Assembly (NCBI RefSeq): GCF_016745275.1
Contig: NZ_JADOEP010000005.1
Coordinates: forward strand, 1-64,000
Reading direction: 5' to 3'
Source: Enterococcus sp. BWB1-3
Lineage (GTDB): Bacteria; Bacillota; Bacilli; Lactobacillales; Enterococcaceae
Length of the DNA: 64,000 bases
Shown piece after piece: positions 41,087 to 50,679 of the stretch. The notes under the pieces were generated by a model. It was not told the origin of the DNA and searched no databases. It worked only from the letters and a program-made list of their open reading frames with translations. The stretch's first letter is position 1. Each line of letters begins with the position of its first letter. A program made the translations under genes and the position numbers.

Positions 41087-41129
41087 GAGATTCAGATTAT
41101 TTAGCTAAGCAAAGCGAGATACTTTTATC

Positions 41130-42515
41130 CTACGTATTGCTGTCTGAGAGTTCTTTCAGAGCGTGATTTACAGCTTTCCGTACTTGTTCAAAGCCAGTTC
41201 CACCCAAAGAATTTCTACGTTTTACTGCTGTTCGGGAAGCTAAAGCATCATAAATGTCTGCCTCAATTAATGGGGTAACGTTCTGATACTCTTCTAGTGG
41301 TATGTCTTGTAAGTAGATGCCTTGTTTTGTGCATTGGAGAACCAGTTTGCCGACTATTTCATGTGCCTGACGGAAAGGCATTCCTTTGCCGGCAAGATAG
41401 TCAGCCAGCTCAGTGGCATTGGAAAAGTCTTTTTCAGTTGATTTCTCCATAATATCTGTATTGATTTTCATGTTTTGAATCATTCCGGCCATTATTTCCA
41501 GACTGGTTAAAATGGTATGAGCGGTATCAAACATTCCTTCTTTATCTTCCTGCAGATCTTTATTGTAAGCCAGAGGCAACCCCTTCAGGACGGTTAGCAG
41601 ACCGAATAGATTTCCAAATACCCGCCCAGATTTTCCGCGGATTAATTCCGCCATATCCGGATTTTTCTTTTGAGGCATGATGGAACTTCCTGTAGAGAAA
41701 GTATCTGTCAGTTCGATAAATTGAAATTCATGACTGCACCATAAAATCAGCTCCTCGCAAAAACGTGAAAGATGCATCATCATAATCGAGCTGTTGCTTA
41801 AAAACTCCAAAATAAAATCCCGATCACTTACACCATCCAAGCTATTTTCATAGATGGCAGAAAAGCCTAGTTCTTTAGCTGAATACTCCCGATCAATCGG
41901 AAATGTTGTTCCAGCCAAAGCGGCACATCCTAATGGAGAAATGTCGATTCTTTTAAGGCTTTCTTCAAACCGTTCCTGATCCCGTTTTAACATGCCATAA
42001 TAAGCCATTAGATGATGGGCAAAAGAAATAGGCTGTGCGTGTTGTAAGTGAGTATAACCAGGCATAATTGTCTCGATGTGCGCCTCTGCTGTTTTTGCCA
42101 GCACCTTTCGGAAAGTTCGGATTTTTTTGATGGTTTCCTGAACAATATCTTTTAAGTACAAATGCATATCTGTAGCAACTTGATCATTTCGACTTCTGCC
42201 TGTATGTAGTTTACCGGCAACTGCACCAATCTCCTCATGAAGAAAGGTTTCGATATTTAAATGAATGTCCTCGTTTTCAATACTGAATTGCAAGTCACCC
42301 TCTGTCAGTTTTTTTTGAACAGCAAGCAGCCCTGTTTGTATATCAGTTGTTTCCTGCTCGGTGAGAATTCCTGTATGGCCCAGCATCTTTACATGTGCCA
42401 GACTACCTAGGATATCCTGTTTTGCCAAAGCCTGATCAAAGGAGATGGATGCGCCGAATTCATCGATCCAATTTTCACTTTGACCTTCGAATCTTCCGCC
42501 CCATAATTTTGTCAT
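41130..42515 (-). CDS. argH: Argininosuccinate lyase
   Basis: 461 residues of the fumarase/aspartase superfamily. It opens with TKLWGGRF, has the catalytic-loop signature [12 protein letters not shown] (about 280) and the HTGRSRNDQ substrate motif (about 108). Splits argininosuccinate into arginine and fumarate, the last step of arginine synthesis. Start at 42515, with AGAGGTG upstream. Downstream of argG with a 322-bp gap. Confidence 0.95.
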   Translation of the reverse strand: MTKLWGGRFEGQSENWIDEFGASISFDQALAKQDILGSLAHVKMLGHTGILTEQETTDIQTGLLAVQKKLTEGDLQFSIENEDIHLNIETFLHEEIGAVAGKLHTGRSRNDQVATDMHLYLKDIVQETIKKIRTFRKVLAKTAEAHIETIMPGYTHLQHAQPISFAHHLMAYYGMLKRDQERFEESLKRIDISPLGCAALAGTTFPIDREYSAKELGFSAIYENSLDGVSDRDFILEFLSNSSIMMMHLSRFCEELILWCSHEFQFIELTDTFSTGSSIMPQKKNPDMAELIRGKSGRVFGNLFGLLTVLKGLPLAYNKDLQEDKEGMFDTAHTILTSLEIMAGMIQNMKINTDIMEKSTEKDFSNATELADYLAGKGMPFRQAHEIVGKLVLQCTKQGIYLQDIPLEEYQNVTPLIEADIYDALASRTAVKRRNSLGGTGFEQVRKAVNHALKELSDSNT

Positions 42516-42837
42516 AATGGTCACCTCTGTAGTTAATCAATTTTTTTCAATAAATGAAAGAAGCGGTTTATCTTCGGATTGTAGATAAACCGTCTGCTTA
42601 TCCTGAAAGCAAAACTGGAGCATCATGCTTTAGTTTAAAGTATATAATCATGCTGCTGTTTGACACTAATGTAATCAGTCAAAAAAGCTGAACATGATTA
42701 TGAATAAAACTTCTTGCAGGACTCATTATTTTTATTCCACAGAATGAAAAGGAGCCTCTCTGAATGCAAGTATCGAAAAGATATGTTGGATAACATTATT
42801 TACAGCGCACTGCAAAGGTTACCTCGCCGAATAAATC
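42516..42837. other. argG-argH gap with a 10-bp perfect hairpin
   Basis: CGGTTTATCT (42564-42573) pairs with AGATAAACCG (42583-42592). On the minus strand the bases after it are T-rich but not a clean T-run. It could attenuate or process the argGH message. The 63-codon frame at 42714 is antisense to the end of argG. Confidence 0.45.
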
Positions 42838-44043
42838 TTATTCTTCTTTTTGCAGTTTTGCCTGTACCTCTGCATTTACTTTTGTTGGCAGACCCCATAG
42901 CTTGATAAATCCTACAGCAGCATCCTGATCAAAAGTATCTGCGGAAGTATAGGTTGCCAATTCTTCGTTGTATAAGCTGTTTGCAGATTTTCTTCCCTCG
43001 ACGATTGCATGTCCCTTGAAAAGCCTAATGCGGACAACACCATTAACATACGTTTGTGTCTCTTTTAGGAAAGCAATCAATGCATCTGTTAATGGATTGA
43101 ACCAAAGACCATCATAAATAACTTGTGATAGTTGATTCTCGATGATTGGTTTAAAATGAGCAACCTCACGAACAAATGTCAGATCTTCCAATTCTTTATG
43201 AGCAGTCATTAAAGTAATTGCTGCAGGACATTCATATACTTCTCGGGATTTGATTCCTACCAGACGATTTTCCACGTGATCAATACGACCGATTCCATGT
43301 TTTCCGGCTAACTCATTCAAATGTAAAATCAGCTCTGATAAAAGCATATTTTCACCATTAATTGCTGTAGGTACACCTTTAGCGAAAGTAATTTCAATAA
43401 TATCAGCCTGATCGGGTGCATTTTCCAGACTGGCAGTCAGCTCGTAGGCTCCTTCAGGCGGTGTTGCCCAGGGATCTTCCAGTATGCCGCATTCATTTGC
43501 CCGTCCCCAAAGATTTTGATCGACAGAATAGGGGTTGTCTAAATCAGCTGGAATAGGAACCCCTTTTTCTTTTGCATAATTAATTTCTTCTTCTCTTGAC
43601 CATTTCCATTCCCGAACAGGAGCAATTACTTTTAGTTTGGGGTCCAGCGCATTGATTGCAACTTCAAAACGAACCTGATCATTTCCTTTTCCTGTACAAC
43701 CGTGAGCAATAGTCGTTGCCCCTGTTTCATGAGCCAGCTCAACCAGTTTTTTTGCAATGAGCGGTCTGGACAGAGCGGATACCAATGGATAAGATTGTTC
43801 ATAAAAAGTGTGTCCTTGTAACGCAACTAAAACAAACTCTTGAGAAAACTCTTCTTTTGCATCAATGGTATAGGAAGCAGAAGCCCCCAATTTTACTGCT
43901 TTATCTTTAATAAAGTCCAAATCCTTTTTTTCGCCTACATCCAGGCAGCAGGCAATGACATCATATCCTTCGTCCACCAACCATTTCACTGCAACGGAAG
44001 TATCCAATCCTCCAGAATATGCTAATATTACCTTTTCTTTCAT
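42838..44043 (-). CDS. argG: Argininosuccinate synthase
   Basis: 401 residues. N-terminal ATP-pyrophosphatase loop AYSGGLDTS (8-16), then the citrulline- and aspartate-binding [14 protein letters not shown] (about 114-127). Joins citrulline and aspartate with ATP. First gene of the argGH pair; no other arg genes in the window, so citrulline may come from elsewhere in the genome or from uptake. Confidence 0.95.
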   Translation of the reverse strand: MKEKVILAYSGGLDTSVAVKWLVDEGYDVIACCLDVGEKKDLDFIKDKAVKLGASASYTIDAKEEFSQEFVLVALQGHTFYEQSYPLVSALSRPLIAKKLVELAHETGATTIAHGCTGKGNDQVRFEVAINALDPKLKVIAPVREWKWSREEEINYAKEKGVPIPADLDNPYSVDQNLWGRANECGILEDPWATPPEGAYELTASLENAPDQADIIEITFAKGVPTAINGENMLLSELILHLNELAGKHGIGRIDHVENRLVGIKSREVYECPAAITLMTAHKELEDLTFVREVAHFKPIIENQLSQVIYDGLWFNPLTDALIAFLKETQTYVNGVVRIRLFKGHAIVEGRKSANSLYNEELATYTSADTFDQDAAVGFIKLWGLPTKVNAEVQAKLQKEE

Positions 44044-44084
44044 CTAAAACGACTCCTTTATTAATATCAAAATGAATTGTTTTT

Positions 44085-44113
44085 ATCATATCAGATTAAA
44101 ATTCAAAAATCAA
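44085..44113 (-). promoter_or_regulatory. argG promoter
   Basis: Minus-strand TTGATT (44108-44113), 17-bp spacer, TATGAT (44085-44090). Confidence 0.65.
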
Positions 44114-44130
44114 CAATTTTATATAATAAA

Positions 44131-44176
44131 TATGCAATAAAATGCTCGAAAACAATAAAATATGCATTTTATATCA
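44131..44176 (-). promoter_or_regulatory. Candidate ArgR boxes upstream of argG
   Basis: Two similar AT-rich sites, TATGCAATAAAATGC (44131-44145) and TATGCATTTTATATCA (44161-44176), lie just upstream of the argG -35. They resemble the weakly conserved arginine boxes of Firmicutes. Assignment is by resemblance and position only. Confidence 0.4.
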
Positions 44177-44429
44177 GTGGTTGAAAAAATAAAGGATTTT
44201 TTCTCCGTAATGTTTAGAAATACCAAGACTTAAGTGGAGACAGATTTTATTTACATAGAATGAAGTGCATTTTTCTTGAAAATCAGCTGGATTACTCTTT
44301 TTCTATCCGCTGAAAATGTTGATATGTCAACATGCTTAGAAAGTTTGCGTGATGATCATCCATTTGCTTATTTTCTTTTCTTGTGAAAATGGTATGCTTT
44401 TTCTATAGTGAAAACAGAAGGAGAAAAGA

Positions 44430-45209
44430 ATGGATTTAGGAAACCGATTAAAGGAAAAGAGAGCAGCATACAATTTTACACAGCAGGAACTGGCAGACAA
44501 AATGCATGTCTCCAGACAGACGATTTCTAACTGGGAAGTAGGTCGGAGTTATCCGGATATTGAAAGCCTGATTCAGCTGAGTGAATTGTTTTCTATCTCT
44601 TTGGATGCATTATTGAAGGGAGATAAAAAAATGGTTACTAGTTTAAAGAGAAAAAACATATGGGAAGTCCTGTATATGGTTGTAATCAGTTCATTGGCAA
44701 TCAGCAGCATTATTTGTGCGGGGCTTGATTTTATTTATACTCAGGAACTGACATGGTCTCTCATTGTTTTCAGCGGATGCTTAATTGTCGGAGGAGTTGC
44801 AACGGTGCTAAGATATGCAGGAGAAAACCGACTGATTAAATGCGGCGGCATCGTAACTGTTTTGATTGTACCGCTGCTGCTGGCAATCGCAGGAATTAAC
44901 CCTCATATAGATCTGACTCAATTATTTAGAGTCACAGCTGTTTGGGTAGTTTATGTATGGATACTGATTGCTTTGTGGAAATACACGTCCATAGGCTTTT
45001 GGTGGTTAATTAGTGCTGTACGGTTGTTAAGCTTTGCCGGAGAATACGGAATGCTTTTATTAATTAAGGACAGTTTGACACTTGTTGAATTTCTGATGAG
45101 TAATATCGTTGAAATTGCTTTATTTGGTCTTTGTGCTGTTTGCGGGCTGATAAAAGTTGATGGTGGAAGAATGGATAAAGCTTTGAGAGAATATAGATAC
45201 CGGCATTAA
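44430..45209 (+). CDS. XRE-family regulator with membrane domain
   Basis: 259 residues. N-terminal helix-turn-helix (about 5-60, TQQELADKMHVSRQTISNWEVGRSYPD), then six or so hydrophobic spans from about 78 to 245. Such membrane-tethered XRE proteins are common in Gram-positive bacteria; targets are usually unknown. AGAAGGAG lies before the ATG. Stands alone, divergent from argG. Confidence 0.85.
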   Translation: MDLGNRLKEKRAAYNFTQQELADKMHVSRQTISNWEVGRSYPDIESLIQLSELFSISLDALLKGDKKMVTSLKRKNIWEVLYMVVISSLAISSIICAGLDFIYTQELTWSLIVFSGCLIVGGVATVLRYAGENRLIKCGGIVTVLIVPLLLAIAGINPHIDLTQLFRVTAVWVVYVWILIALWKYTSIGFWWLISAVRLLSFAGEYGMLLLIKDSLTLVEFLMSNIVEIALFGLCAVCGLIKVDGGRMDKALREYRYRH

Positions 45210-45252
45210 ATATACCAGCGGAAAATACGAGTTTTGTCTATCCAATTGCTTG

Positions 45253-45299
45253 AAAAGAAATCAACAGCTAGCTGAAAAATAGCATGTTGGTTTCTTTTT
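45253..45299 (+). terminator. Terminator after the XRE gene
   Basis: AAAAGAAATCAACAGCTA pairs with TAGCATGTTGGTTTCTTTTT allowing small bulges; the T-rich arm serves as the tail. Confidence 0.6.
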
Positions 45300-45591
45300 G
45301 TGCTGGATATACGCTTTGGTGAAAAGTTAACCTTCTTTGTATAGAAGAAACTTCAAGTGAAAAATACAAATGCCGAATAATAGTTTCTCTGCACTTTTTT
45401 TGCCTTCTAAGAATATGTTATACTTTTATACGAATGTGGTAAGAAATGATTGAATCCAAGATAAAAGCAACGGAATACTGTAAAAATGAGAATAAGTTTT
45501 GCTGCAGCATACATTTATTTGTTGATTAATCGCTGGTAAGGCTAGCTGTATTGAAGAATTGATTGCAGAAAAGAAATGGAGTGCAAGTTAA
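45300..45591. other. Intergenic region before the UPF0637 gene
   Basis: About 290 bp, AT-rich, no gene seen. A weak promoter with TATACT-like boxes may lie near 45418-45440. Confidence 0.4.
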
Positions 45592-46206
45592 ATGTTTATA
45601 AAAAAAGATTTTACTGTTTTTGAAGTTGAAGGTCTGGGTGAAAGAATGGTTGAGATTCGCAGTCGGATACAACCGAAATTCCAGAAGCTGGATGACTACT
45701 TTGCTGCTGAGCTGGGAAAAGATCTGGATACAACATTTTATGTTCATATTGCACAGCATCGTCGTCGGACGGCATATGCACCTGAAAATACATGGTCTGC
45801 GCTCAGCCGGAAAAAAAGAGGCTATAAAATGGAGCCGCATTTTCAGCTGGGTATATGGCCGGATTATTTATTTATGTGGTTGTCTCTGATTGACAATCCG
45901 AAAAATGAGCAACAGATTGCTCAGGCATTTTTAGATAGTTCGAAGTTGTTTGATCTGCTGCCGGATGATTTTTATATTTCATTGGACCATACACAGCCGA
46001 ATGTCGAAAAGCTAGGAGAAGCTGATCTGGAAAAAGGGCTGGTTCGGTTTAGGGACGTAAAAAAGGGTGAATTTCAAATTGGGCGAATTATCAGGAAGGA
46101 TGACCCTCTGTTGAAATCTCCAAAGGAAGCACAGAGGTACATGCTTGAGACCTATAAAAAGCTGCTGCCGTTGTACCAGCTTGCTATGGAACAACATTGC
46201 AAATGA
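45592..46206 (+). CDS. UPF0637 (DUF1054) protein, YktB-like
   Basis: 204 residues, full length for the family: it opens with FxxKDFxVFEVEGL and has HIAQHRRRTAYAPENTWSALS and QLGIWPDYLFMWL, its conserved blocks. No enzyme function is established. TGGAG lies before the ATG. Soluble, no signal peptide. Confidence 0.85.
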   Translation: MFIKKDFTVFEVEGLGERMVEIRSRIQPKFQKLDDYFAAELGKDLDTTFYVHIAQHRRRTAYAPENTWSALSRKKRGYKMEPHFQLGIWPDYLFMWLSLIDNPKNEQQIAQAFLDSSKLFDLLPDDFYISLDHTQPNVEKLGEADLEKGLVRFRDVKKGEFQIGRIIRKDDPLLKSPKEAQRYMLETYKKLLPLYQLAMEQHCK

Positions 46207-46371
46207 AAAAGTACTTAAAGATGAGACAAGGTAACGAGTCTGTGAAAACCCAGGTTTAGATAGTTATAACGCAGACAAGTTATTGTTGATTCTAGTTAAA
46301 CTGTTTTGTTGGAAAAACCAGTTTTTAGCTGAGCTGTCTTGTATCTTTACAAGGGGTTGACATGACATAAA

Positions 46372-46419
46372 AGAAGAAGCACAAAGAAATCTACTGTTTG
46401 ATTTCTTTGTGCTTCTTCT
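46372..46419. terminator. Terminator between convergent UPF0637 and lepB
   Basis: AGAAGAAGCACAAAGAAATC (46372-46391) pairs perfectly with its complement (46400-46419). Both flanks are moderately T-rich in the respective reading direction. Confidence 0.8.
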
Positions 46420-46433
46420 GGATTAGTCACTGG

Positions 46434-46976
46434 TTATTGCAGCCCAATTTTATTTAATGGAAAGAAACGGAAGAAAATTACACCTTTAATATCACCCTGA
46501 TTAACAAAGCCGAAATAACGGCTGTCGTCAGCGATCTGACGGTTGTCACCTAGAACAAAATATTTTCCTTCAGTAACAGTGCTTGTTTGGGTTGCTGTCA
46601 GAGTTTCCAAAGAAAAATCTGGAGTTAATGGTTCTCCGTCAGGCATATCTACCTTAAATTCGTCTAAATAATCTTCATCATAAGCTTTATCATTGATATA
46701 TAACTGATCATTTTCATAACGAATTGTATCACCGGGAAGACCGATCACTCTTTTTACCAGCATTTTTCCATTTCTGGGACTGATGAATGTCACATTATCA
46801 AAACGGCTGGGCTCGACAAATGTCATCTGCCAAAGACGATCTGATTCATGATAAGTGGGCTCCATTGAATTTCCCAGCACTTCGACTGGATTAAAAATAA
46901 ATATTCTTAAAAGGAAAACGAGACCGAATAGGACTACGAGTTCTATTATAGTACGCAATATTTTATGCTTCTTCAC
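46434..46976 (-). CDS. lepB: Signal peptidase I
   Basis: 180 residues. One N-terminal membrane span (about 8-28), catalytic Ser37 in GNSMEPT and Lys75 in MLVKRVIGLPGD, then GDNRxxxxDSR-like GDNRQIADDSRYFG (box E). Cleaves signal peptides on the outer membrane face. Starts at GTG 46976, with GGAGGG upstream. Several sip paralogues are usual in this group, so the exact name is uncertain. Confidence 0.92.
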   Translation of the reverse strand: MKKHKILRTIIELVVLFGLVFLLRIFIFNPVEVLGNSMEPTYHESDRLWQMTFVEPSRFDNVTFISPRNGKMLVKRVIGLPGDTIRYENDQLYINDKAYDEDYLDEFKVDMPDGEPLTPDFSLETLTATQTSTVTEGKYFVLGDNRQIADDSRYFGFVNQGDIKGVIFFRFFPLNKIGLQ

Positions 46977-47021
46977 TACTATCCCTCCATGCTTTTCCTC
47001 TTAAGTATACCCTCTTTTTTA

Positions 47022-47579
47022 CTATCTGTGAACCGATTTTTCAGAATTCAGCATGGCAGCCGGTAATCTGTTTCGTATTAAAATACCAAGATAGGCTGCA
47101 AGTACAGCTTTTATTATCCCTGGAATAATAAAAGGGATAAAGCCGCCTTGAAAGGCTGGAAGCCAGTCTGTTCCTCCATATATTTTCAGCCATAATGTAC
47201 CGAAAATAAGTGTGACCATAGCCCCGATAATATTTCCTAAAACTGCCCACGTATAATTGAAGGACTTGCGTTCCATCACTGTTCCTGTAATAAGACCATT
47301 GAAAATAAAACCAATTAAATAGCCTCCTGTAGGACCAAGTAATGCTGCAACACCGGATTTCATTCCAGCAAAAACAGGCAAACCGATTAAGCCTAGGAGC
47401 AAATAGATTAAAATAGCGTAGGTGCCAACACGTCGACCTAAAACGGTTACTGCCAAACCTACTGCTAATGTTTGCCCTGTAAGAGGAATAAGACCTGTTG
47501 GAATAGTTAGTTGTGAAAATATAGCGATAATAGCAGCAAACTCTGCAGCCAGAATCATGGAACGTAAAGAAGAATTCAT
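47022..47579 (-). CDS. bioY: BioY biotin ECF transporter substrate component
   Basis: 185 residues with six hydrophobic spans. Conserved PLTGQTLAVGLAVTVLGRRVG (about 34-54) and GPTGGYLIGF (about 81-90) mark the S component of biotin importers. Needs the shared EcfA/EcfT module, not present here. GAGGTG precedes the ATG at 47579. A BirA-type operator covers its promoter, linking it to birA at 24.3-25.3 kb. Confidence 0.92.
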   Translation of the reverse strand: MNSSLRSMILAAEFAAIIAIFSQLTIPTGLIPLTGQTLAVGLAVTVLGRRVGTYAILIYLLLGLIGLPVFAGMKSGVAALLGPTGGYLIGFIFNGLITGTVMERKSFNYTWAVLGNIIGAMVTLIFGTLWLKIYGGTDWLPAFQGGFIPFIIPGIIKAVLAAYLGILIRNRLPAAMLNSEKSVHR

Positions 47580-47590
47580 AATACACCTCA

Positions 47591-47621
47591 TCGTCAACTT
47601 ATTTTTTATATTGGTTAACGA
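47591..47621 (-). promoter_or_regulatory. BirA operator at bioY
   Basis: TCGTCAAC (47591-47598) and GTTAACGA (47614-47621) form a near-palindrome with a 15-bp spacer, the arrangement of Firmicutes BirA sites (GTTAAC half-sites). It starts two bases from the -10 box, so a bound repressor would block initiation. Confidence 0.75.
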
Positions 47622-47623
47622 GA

Positions 47624-47652
47624 ATTATATAGGAAAGTTAGAATAATGTAAA
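47624..47652 (-). promoter_or_regulatory. bioY promoter
   Basis: Minus-strand TTTACA (47647-47652), 17-bp spacer, TATAAT (47624-47629). Confidence 0.75.
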
Positions 47653-47757
47653 GCCCAATCTTGTAAAAGAAATAAACTGGTTTTTTAAGGTGAATAATTA
47701 TCTCATTATATTGAATAGACGATTTTAACGGAAGAGAAGGGGGAAAGAGGGAGCGAC

Positions 47758-47889
47758 ATGCGTTTAGCATGGAATGAAATTGTTCATTATAAACTAAGAT
47801 GCAGCTTGATTGTTAAAGTGATATTTTTAATAGACTATCTGGTGTCCTTTTTAACCGGATCGGCTTATGGACTTACTCAGGACTATTGA
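47758..47889 (+). pseudogene. Truncated ABC transporter permease
   Basis: 43 codons starting MRLAWNEIVHYKLRCSLIV, the start of FtsX/MacB-type permeases, with one membrane span and then a stop (TGA 47887). The frame continues as MVLDKRVSEG and then meets the ATPase remnant, so most of the permease was deleted. AGGGAG lies upstream. Confidence 0.6.
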
Positions 47890-47911
47890 ATGGTACTTGA
47901 TAAAAGGGTGA

Positions 47912-48390
47912 GTGAAGGCAATAGCGTTTAAACAAGCCGGAAAAAGCTTTTTAGATGGAGATGCTGCAGTTACAGCATTGAAAAAGACAGAGTTTTTTCT
48001 GGAAAAAAGGAAATTTACTGCAGTGATTGGTCCAAGCGGCTGAAGCCGGTTGATAAAGTAAAAAGGAAAGAGGCGGCAACAAGGAGATTCAGGAATTGCT
48101 GGATCAGCTGGGAGTAGGTAATTTGGGAAATGAATATCCTGACGAAATGAAATAGCTGGCGAAGGGCATCTACGGAGGACAATTGCAATAGCCCTTTATA
48201 ACGTCCCTTTGATTGTTTTGGCGGATAAACCAACCGTCAATCTTGATTCTGAAAAGGTGCTTGAAATTATCAAAATTCTTGCAAAGGAAAAAATAAAGCA
48301 ACAATTATAGTTACCCATGACGATCTGCTTGAACAGCGTGATCAATTCGTTGTAATAAAGGCTGGTGTCCTGTCAGCGTGCAATGAATAA
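47912..48390 (+). pseudogene. Decayed ABC transporter ATPase
   Basis: Starts MKAIAFKQAGKSF (GTG codon). It reaches FTAVIGPSG, where a TGA replaces the rest of the Walker A loop, then shifts frame and resumes as IQELLDQLGVGNLGNEYPDE. Later pieces include IAIALYNVPLIVLADKPTVNLDSEK (Walker B/D-loop region) and IIVTHDDLLEQRDQ. Several stops and frameshifts. A MacB/LolD-like export ATPase, partner of the truncated permease before it. Confidence 0.75.
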
Positions 48391-48479
48391 ACACTGAAAA
48401 AGAGATATAAAAAATAGACGTGTGCAGGGACAGCGGTAAATGGTTGTGGTCTTCTCTGCATGTGTCTATAAATTTTTTA

Positions 48480-48780
48480 CTAAAAAATTATTCTCAGTAC
48501 TTGCTTCCAACCGTCCATTTAAAAGAGCAGTATTGATGGCAGCTACGCTGAGTAAATGGATTGCTGAAAAAAGAATTTGGGTATCTGTCAGGCTGTTTAC
48601 CTGAAGCAGTTGGGTCGCCTGACTCGTATCTTTCAGAGATCTTCAGAGAATTAAAATGACTGTATCTTCTAAATGTTTTAAATGCTGAACGTTTGCTTGA
48701 AGCAACTCATCTGTCAGTAGACCTGTTTGCTTTTTTGAAGCAATGCACAAATTTTTTTCATTCTGCAGCTCTTTATATAT
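48480..48780 (-). pseudogene. Unidentified gene remnant downstream of the SH3-like gene
   Basis: The minus strand carries protein-like sequence (IYKELQNEKNLCIASKKQ, then TDELLQANVQHLKHLED, then TDTQILFSAIHLLSVAAIN) broken by a stop near 48650. I do not recognise it. It follows the SH3-like gene in the same direction, so it may have been its operon partner. Confidence 0.3.
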
Positions 48781-49106
48781 TAGGCGAAAATAAGCGATTT
48801 CAGCTTGGAAAACGGTAGCCAGCCGATTGTCCCGTGTTGATCTTTTACCAGCGCCCATTCATAAACAACTTCGATTAATTCGACGATACTGTTTTCTGTT
48901 GCTATCAGCTCTGTCGGGTTATATTCTCTGGTTAAAGTATCACCATCAATATAGTCCACAGGGAAATATGTATCATAGCCTTCAATTGTTCCACCTGTCC
49001 AATTATGATAATGCTCGCAGAGTGTAAGGTTTGTCACTATGGTTCCTTCCGAAAATGTCGGGAATACCCCTTCTCCCAAGTGCCTTTCAGTGACCACCAG
49101 TTTCAT
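48780..49106 (-). CDS. Small SH3-like domain protein
   Basis: 108 residues with a beta-rich pattern: FPTFSEGTIVTNL, then ELIEVVYEWALVKDQHGTIGWLPFSKLK, which resembles a bacterial SH3 fold. Start at 49106, with GAGAGGA upstream. No signal peptide, so it is probably cytoplasmic. Function unknown; it lies in a stretch of broken genes and may itself be a survivor of a larger lost operon. Confidence 0.6.
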   Translation of the reverse strand: MKLVVTERHLGEGVFPTFSEGTIVTNLTLCEHYHNWTGGTIEGYDTYFPVDYIDGDTLTREYNPTELIATENSIVELIEVVYEWALVKDQHGTIGWLPFSKLKSLIFA

Positions 49107-49339
49107 ATAATCCTCTCCTGTCTGTTTTTACATTCATTACCATTATAGGAACATACGTTCTTTCTGTAAAGGTCTTTAGAATAAAAAATTCAAAAAATGA
49201 ATAGAAAGTTATCTTAAATGGAAGAAGCTATCCTTTATTTTGGGATGTCTAAGGCTTTATGGAATATTTCTACTCGATATTTTAATATGTGTCCTTTCGG
49301 TGTGTAATGAATAAAAAAACAGAAATAGAGGATTTTGTA

Positions 49340-49620
49340 ATGAAAATAAGTGTAACCATGCTGGCTGCTGGATTTGGTTTGATGGTATATGGCGGATCAG
49401 CGGAAGTGCAGGGACGGAATGTTCAGCTACCTAATTTAACTTTAAATAATTACCTGAATCATAAGCTGTTGGAAGCATTTGTACGGAAAATCCGGAAGAA
49501 GACGGACGATATGGCAAGGTTCTAAACGATCTTTTCAATCAAGAGCTTACATTATTTGAGGTGAATACAAGCATTTATGATTTTGCCGGTCTGGAAGGTA
49601 TACAGTATCTTCAGACTAAC
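49340..49620 (+). pseudogene. Truncated leucine-rich-repeat surface protein
   Basis: Begins MKISVTMLAAGFGLMVYGGS, a signal peptide with AGAGG upstream, then VQLPNLTLNNYLNHKLLEAF, which resembles the cap of internalin-type LRR proteins. A frameshift near 49480-49500 moves the rest (LNDLFNQELTLFEVNTSIYDFAGLEGIQYLQTN, one LRR turn) to another frame. It ends at the rpsD terminator. Confidence 0.5.
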
Positions 49621-49623
49621 AAG

Positions 49624-49652
49624 AAAAACCTTGCCAAAACGGCAAGGTTTTT
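49624..49652. terminator. Terminator after rpsD
   Basis: AAAACCTTGCC and GGCAAGGTTTT pair with a 5-nt loop, with A/T runs on both sides, so it works in either direction. Confidence 0.85.
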
Positions 49653-49668
49653 TGAATATCGTAAGATA

Positions 49669-50280
49669 TTATAGAACTTGGTTGTAGAATTCAACGACAA
49701 GTGCTTCGTCGATTTCAGGATAAAGCTCTTCACGTTCTGGTAAACGAGTTAGGCTTCCTTCTAATTTTTCAGTATCGAAGCTCACAAATGCCGGACGGCC
49801 AAGAGTTGCTTCTACTGCTTCTTTAATTGCTGTATTGTTTTGAGATTTTTCACGGATAGAAATCACTTGCCCCACTTCAACGTGGTAAGAAGGGATGTCT
49901 ACACGTTTGCCATCCACTAAAACGTGACCATGATTTACTAACTGACGTGCTTGACGACGAGTAGTTGCAAGACCAAGACGGTAAACAACATTGTCTAAAC
50001 GTTGTTCTAACAGGATCATGAAGTTAACCCCGTGCTTACCTTCTTTAATTTTGCTTGCTTTAACGAAAAGTGTACGGAATTGACGTTCGTTCATACCATA
50101 CATATGACGCAGTTTTTGTTTTTCAGTTAATTGCATACCATATTCAGATACTTTTCCACGGCTGTTTGGTCCGTGTTGACCTGGTTTGTAAGGGCGGCGT
50201 GCCAATTCTTTACCAGTTCCTGATAGAGAAATACCTAAACGGCGAGAGATTTTCCAAGATGGTCCAGTATAACGTGACAT
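49669..50280 (-). CDS. rpsD: 30S ribosomal protein S4
   Basis: 203 residues, full length: [26 protein letters not shown], then the S4 RNA-binding domain ([34 protein letters not shown], about 92-125). Binds 16S rRNA early in small-subunit assembly. No zinc cysteines, so it is the C- form. Start at 50280, with TGGAGGAA upstream. In Firmicutes it is transcribed alone and autoregulated. Confidence 0.97.
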   Translation of the reverse strand: MSRYTGPSWKISRRLGISLSGTGKELARRPYKPGQHGPNSRGKVSEYGMQLTEKQKLRHMYGMNERQFRTLFVKASKIKEGKHGVNFMILLEQRLDNVVYRLGLATTRRQARQLVNHGHVLVDGKRVDIPSYHVEVGQVISIREKSQNNTAIKEAVEATLGRPAFVSFDTEKLEGSLTRLPEREELYPEIDEALVVEFYNQVL

Positions 50281-50520
50281 TAAAAATTCCTCCAATAAAT
50301 AATTTTTTTGGAGTAAAATAATCTTCTGAAAAATTCATATTCGTTCAGTTCATTCTTCAACCTTCACCTTTGCAGCCGCGGTTACGCAGTTGAACCCAGA
50401 TCTACTGATCAAAATCATTAATGATGATTTGAGGCAACGAACTGTTGACGAACTATTATCCTTCTGCTGCATTATTTTACACGAATGATATTATACCTCA
50501 ATAAAACCTGCTGCGTCAAT
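50281..50520 (-). promoter_or_regulatory. rpsD 5' leader, candidate S4 autoregulatory RNA
   Basis: About 240 bases upstream of rpsD with complex pairing potential, for example CAACAGTTCGTTGCC and the GGTTCAACTGCGTAACCGCGG region on the minus strand. Firmicutes rpsD leaders bind S4. I infer the role from position and length; I could not fold it. Confidence 0.35.
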
Positions 50521-50679
50521 GATTATCAACAGATTAGAAAGAAACTAGACAGAAAGAATGGCTAATTTATGAAATAAATCCACAAAAATCACTGGACAAA
50601 TGGTTTCTATGTAATTAAAATGGGAGAGGATATTCTGAAAAGAATGATTGAAAATTATTTGAAAAGGAGCAGTAAATTG

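Noticed and set aside
47041-47586. 181-codon frame overlapping bioY
   Set aside because: Same strand, shifted frame; composition is a shadow of bioY, rich in Tyr, Arg and Ser with no ribosome site.
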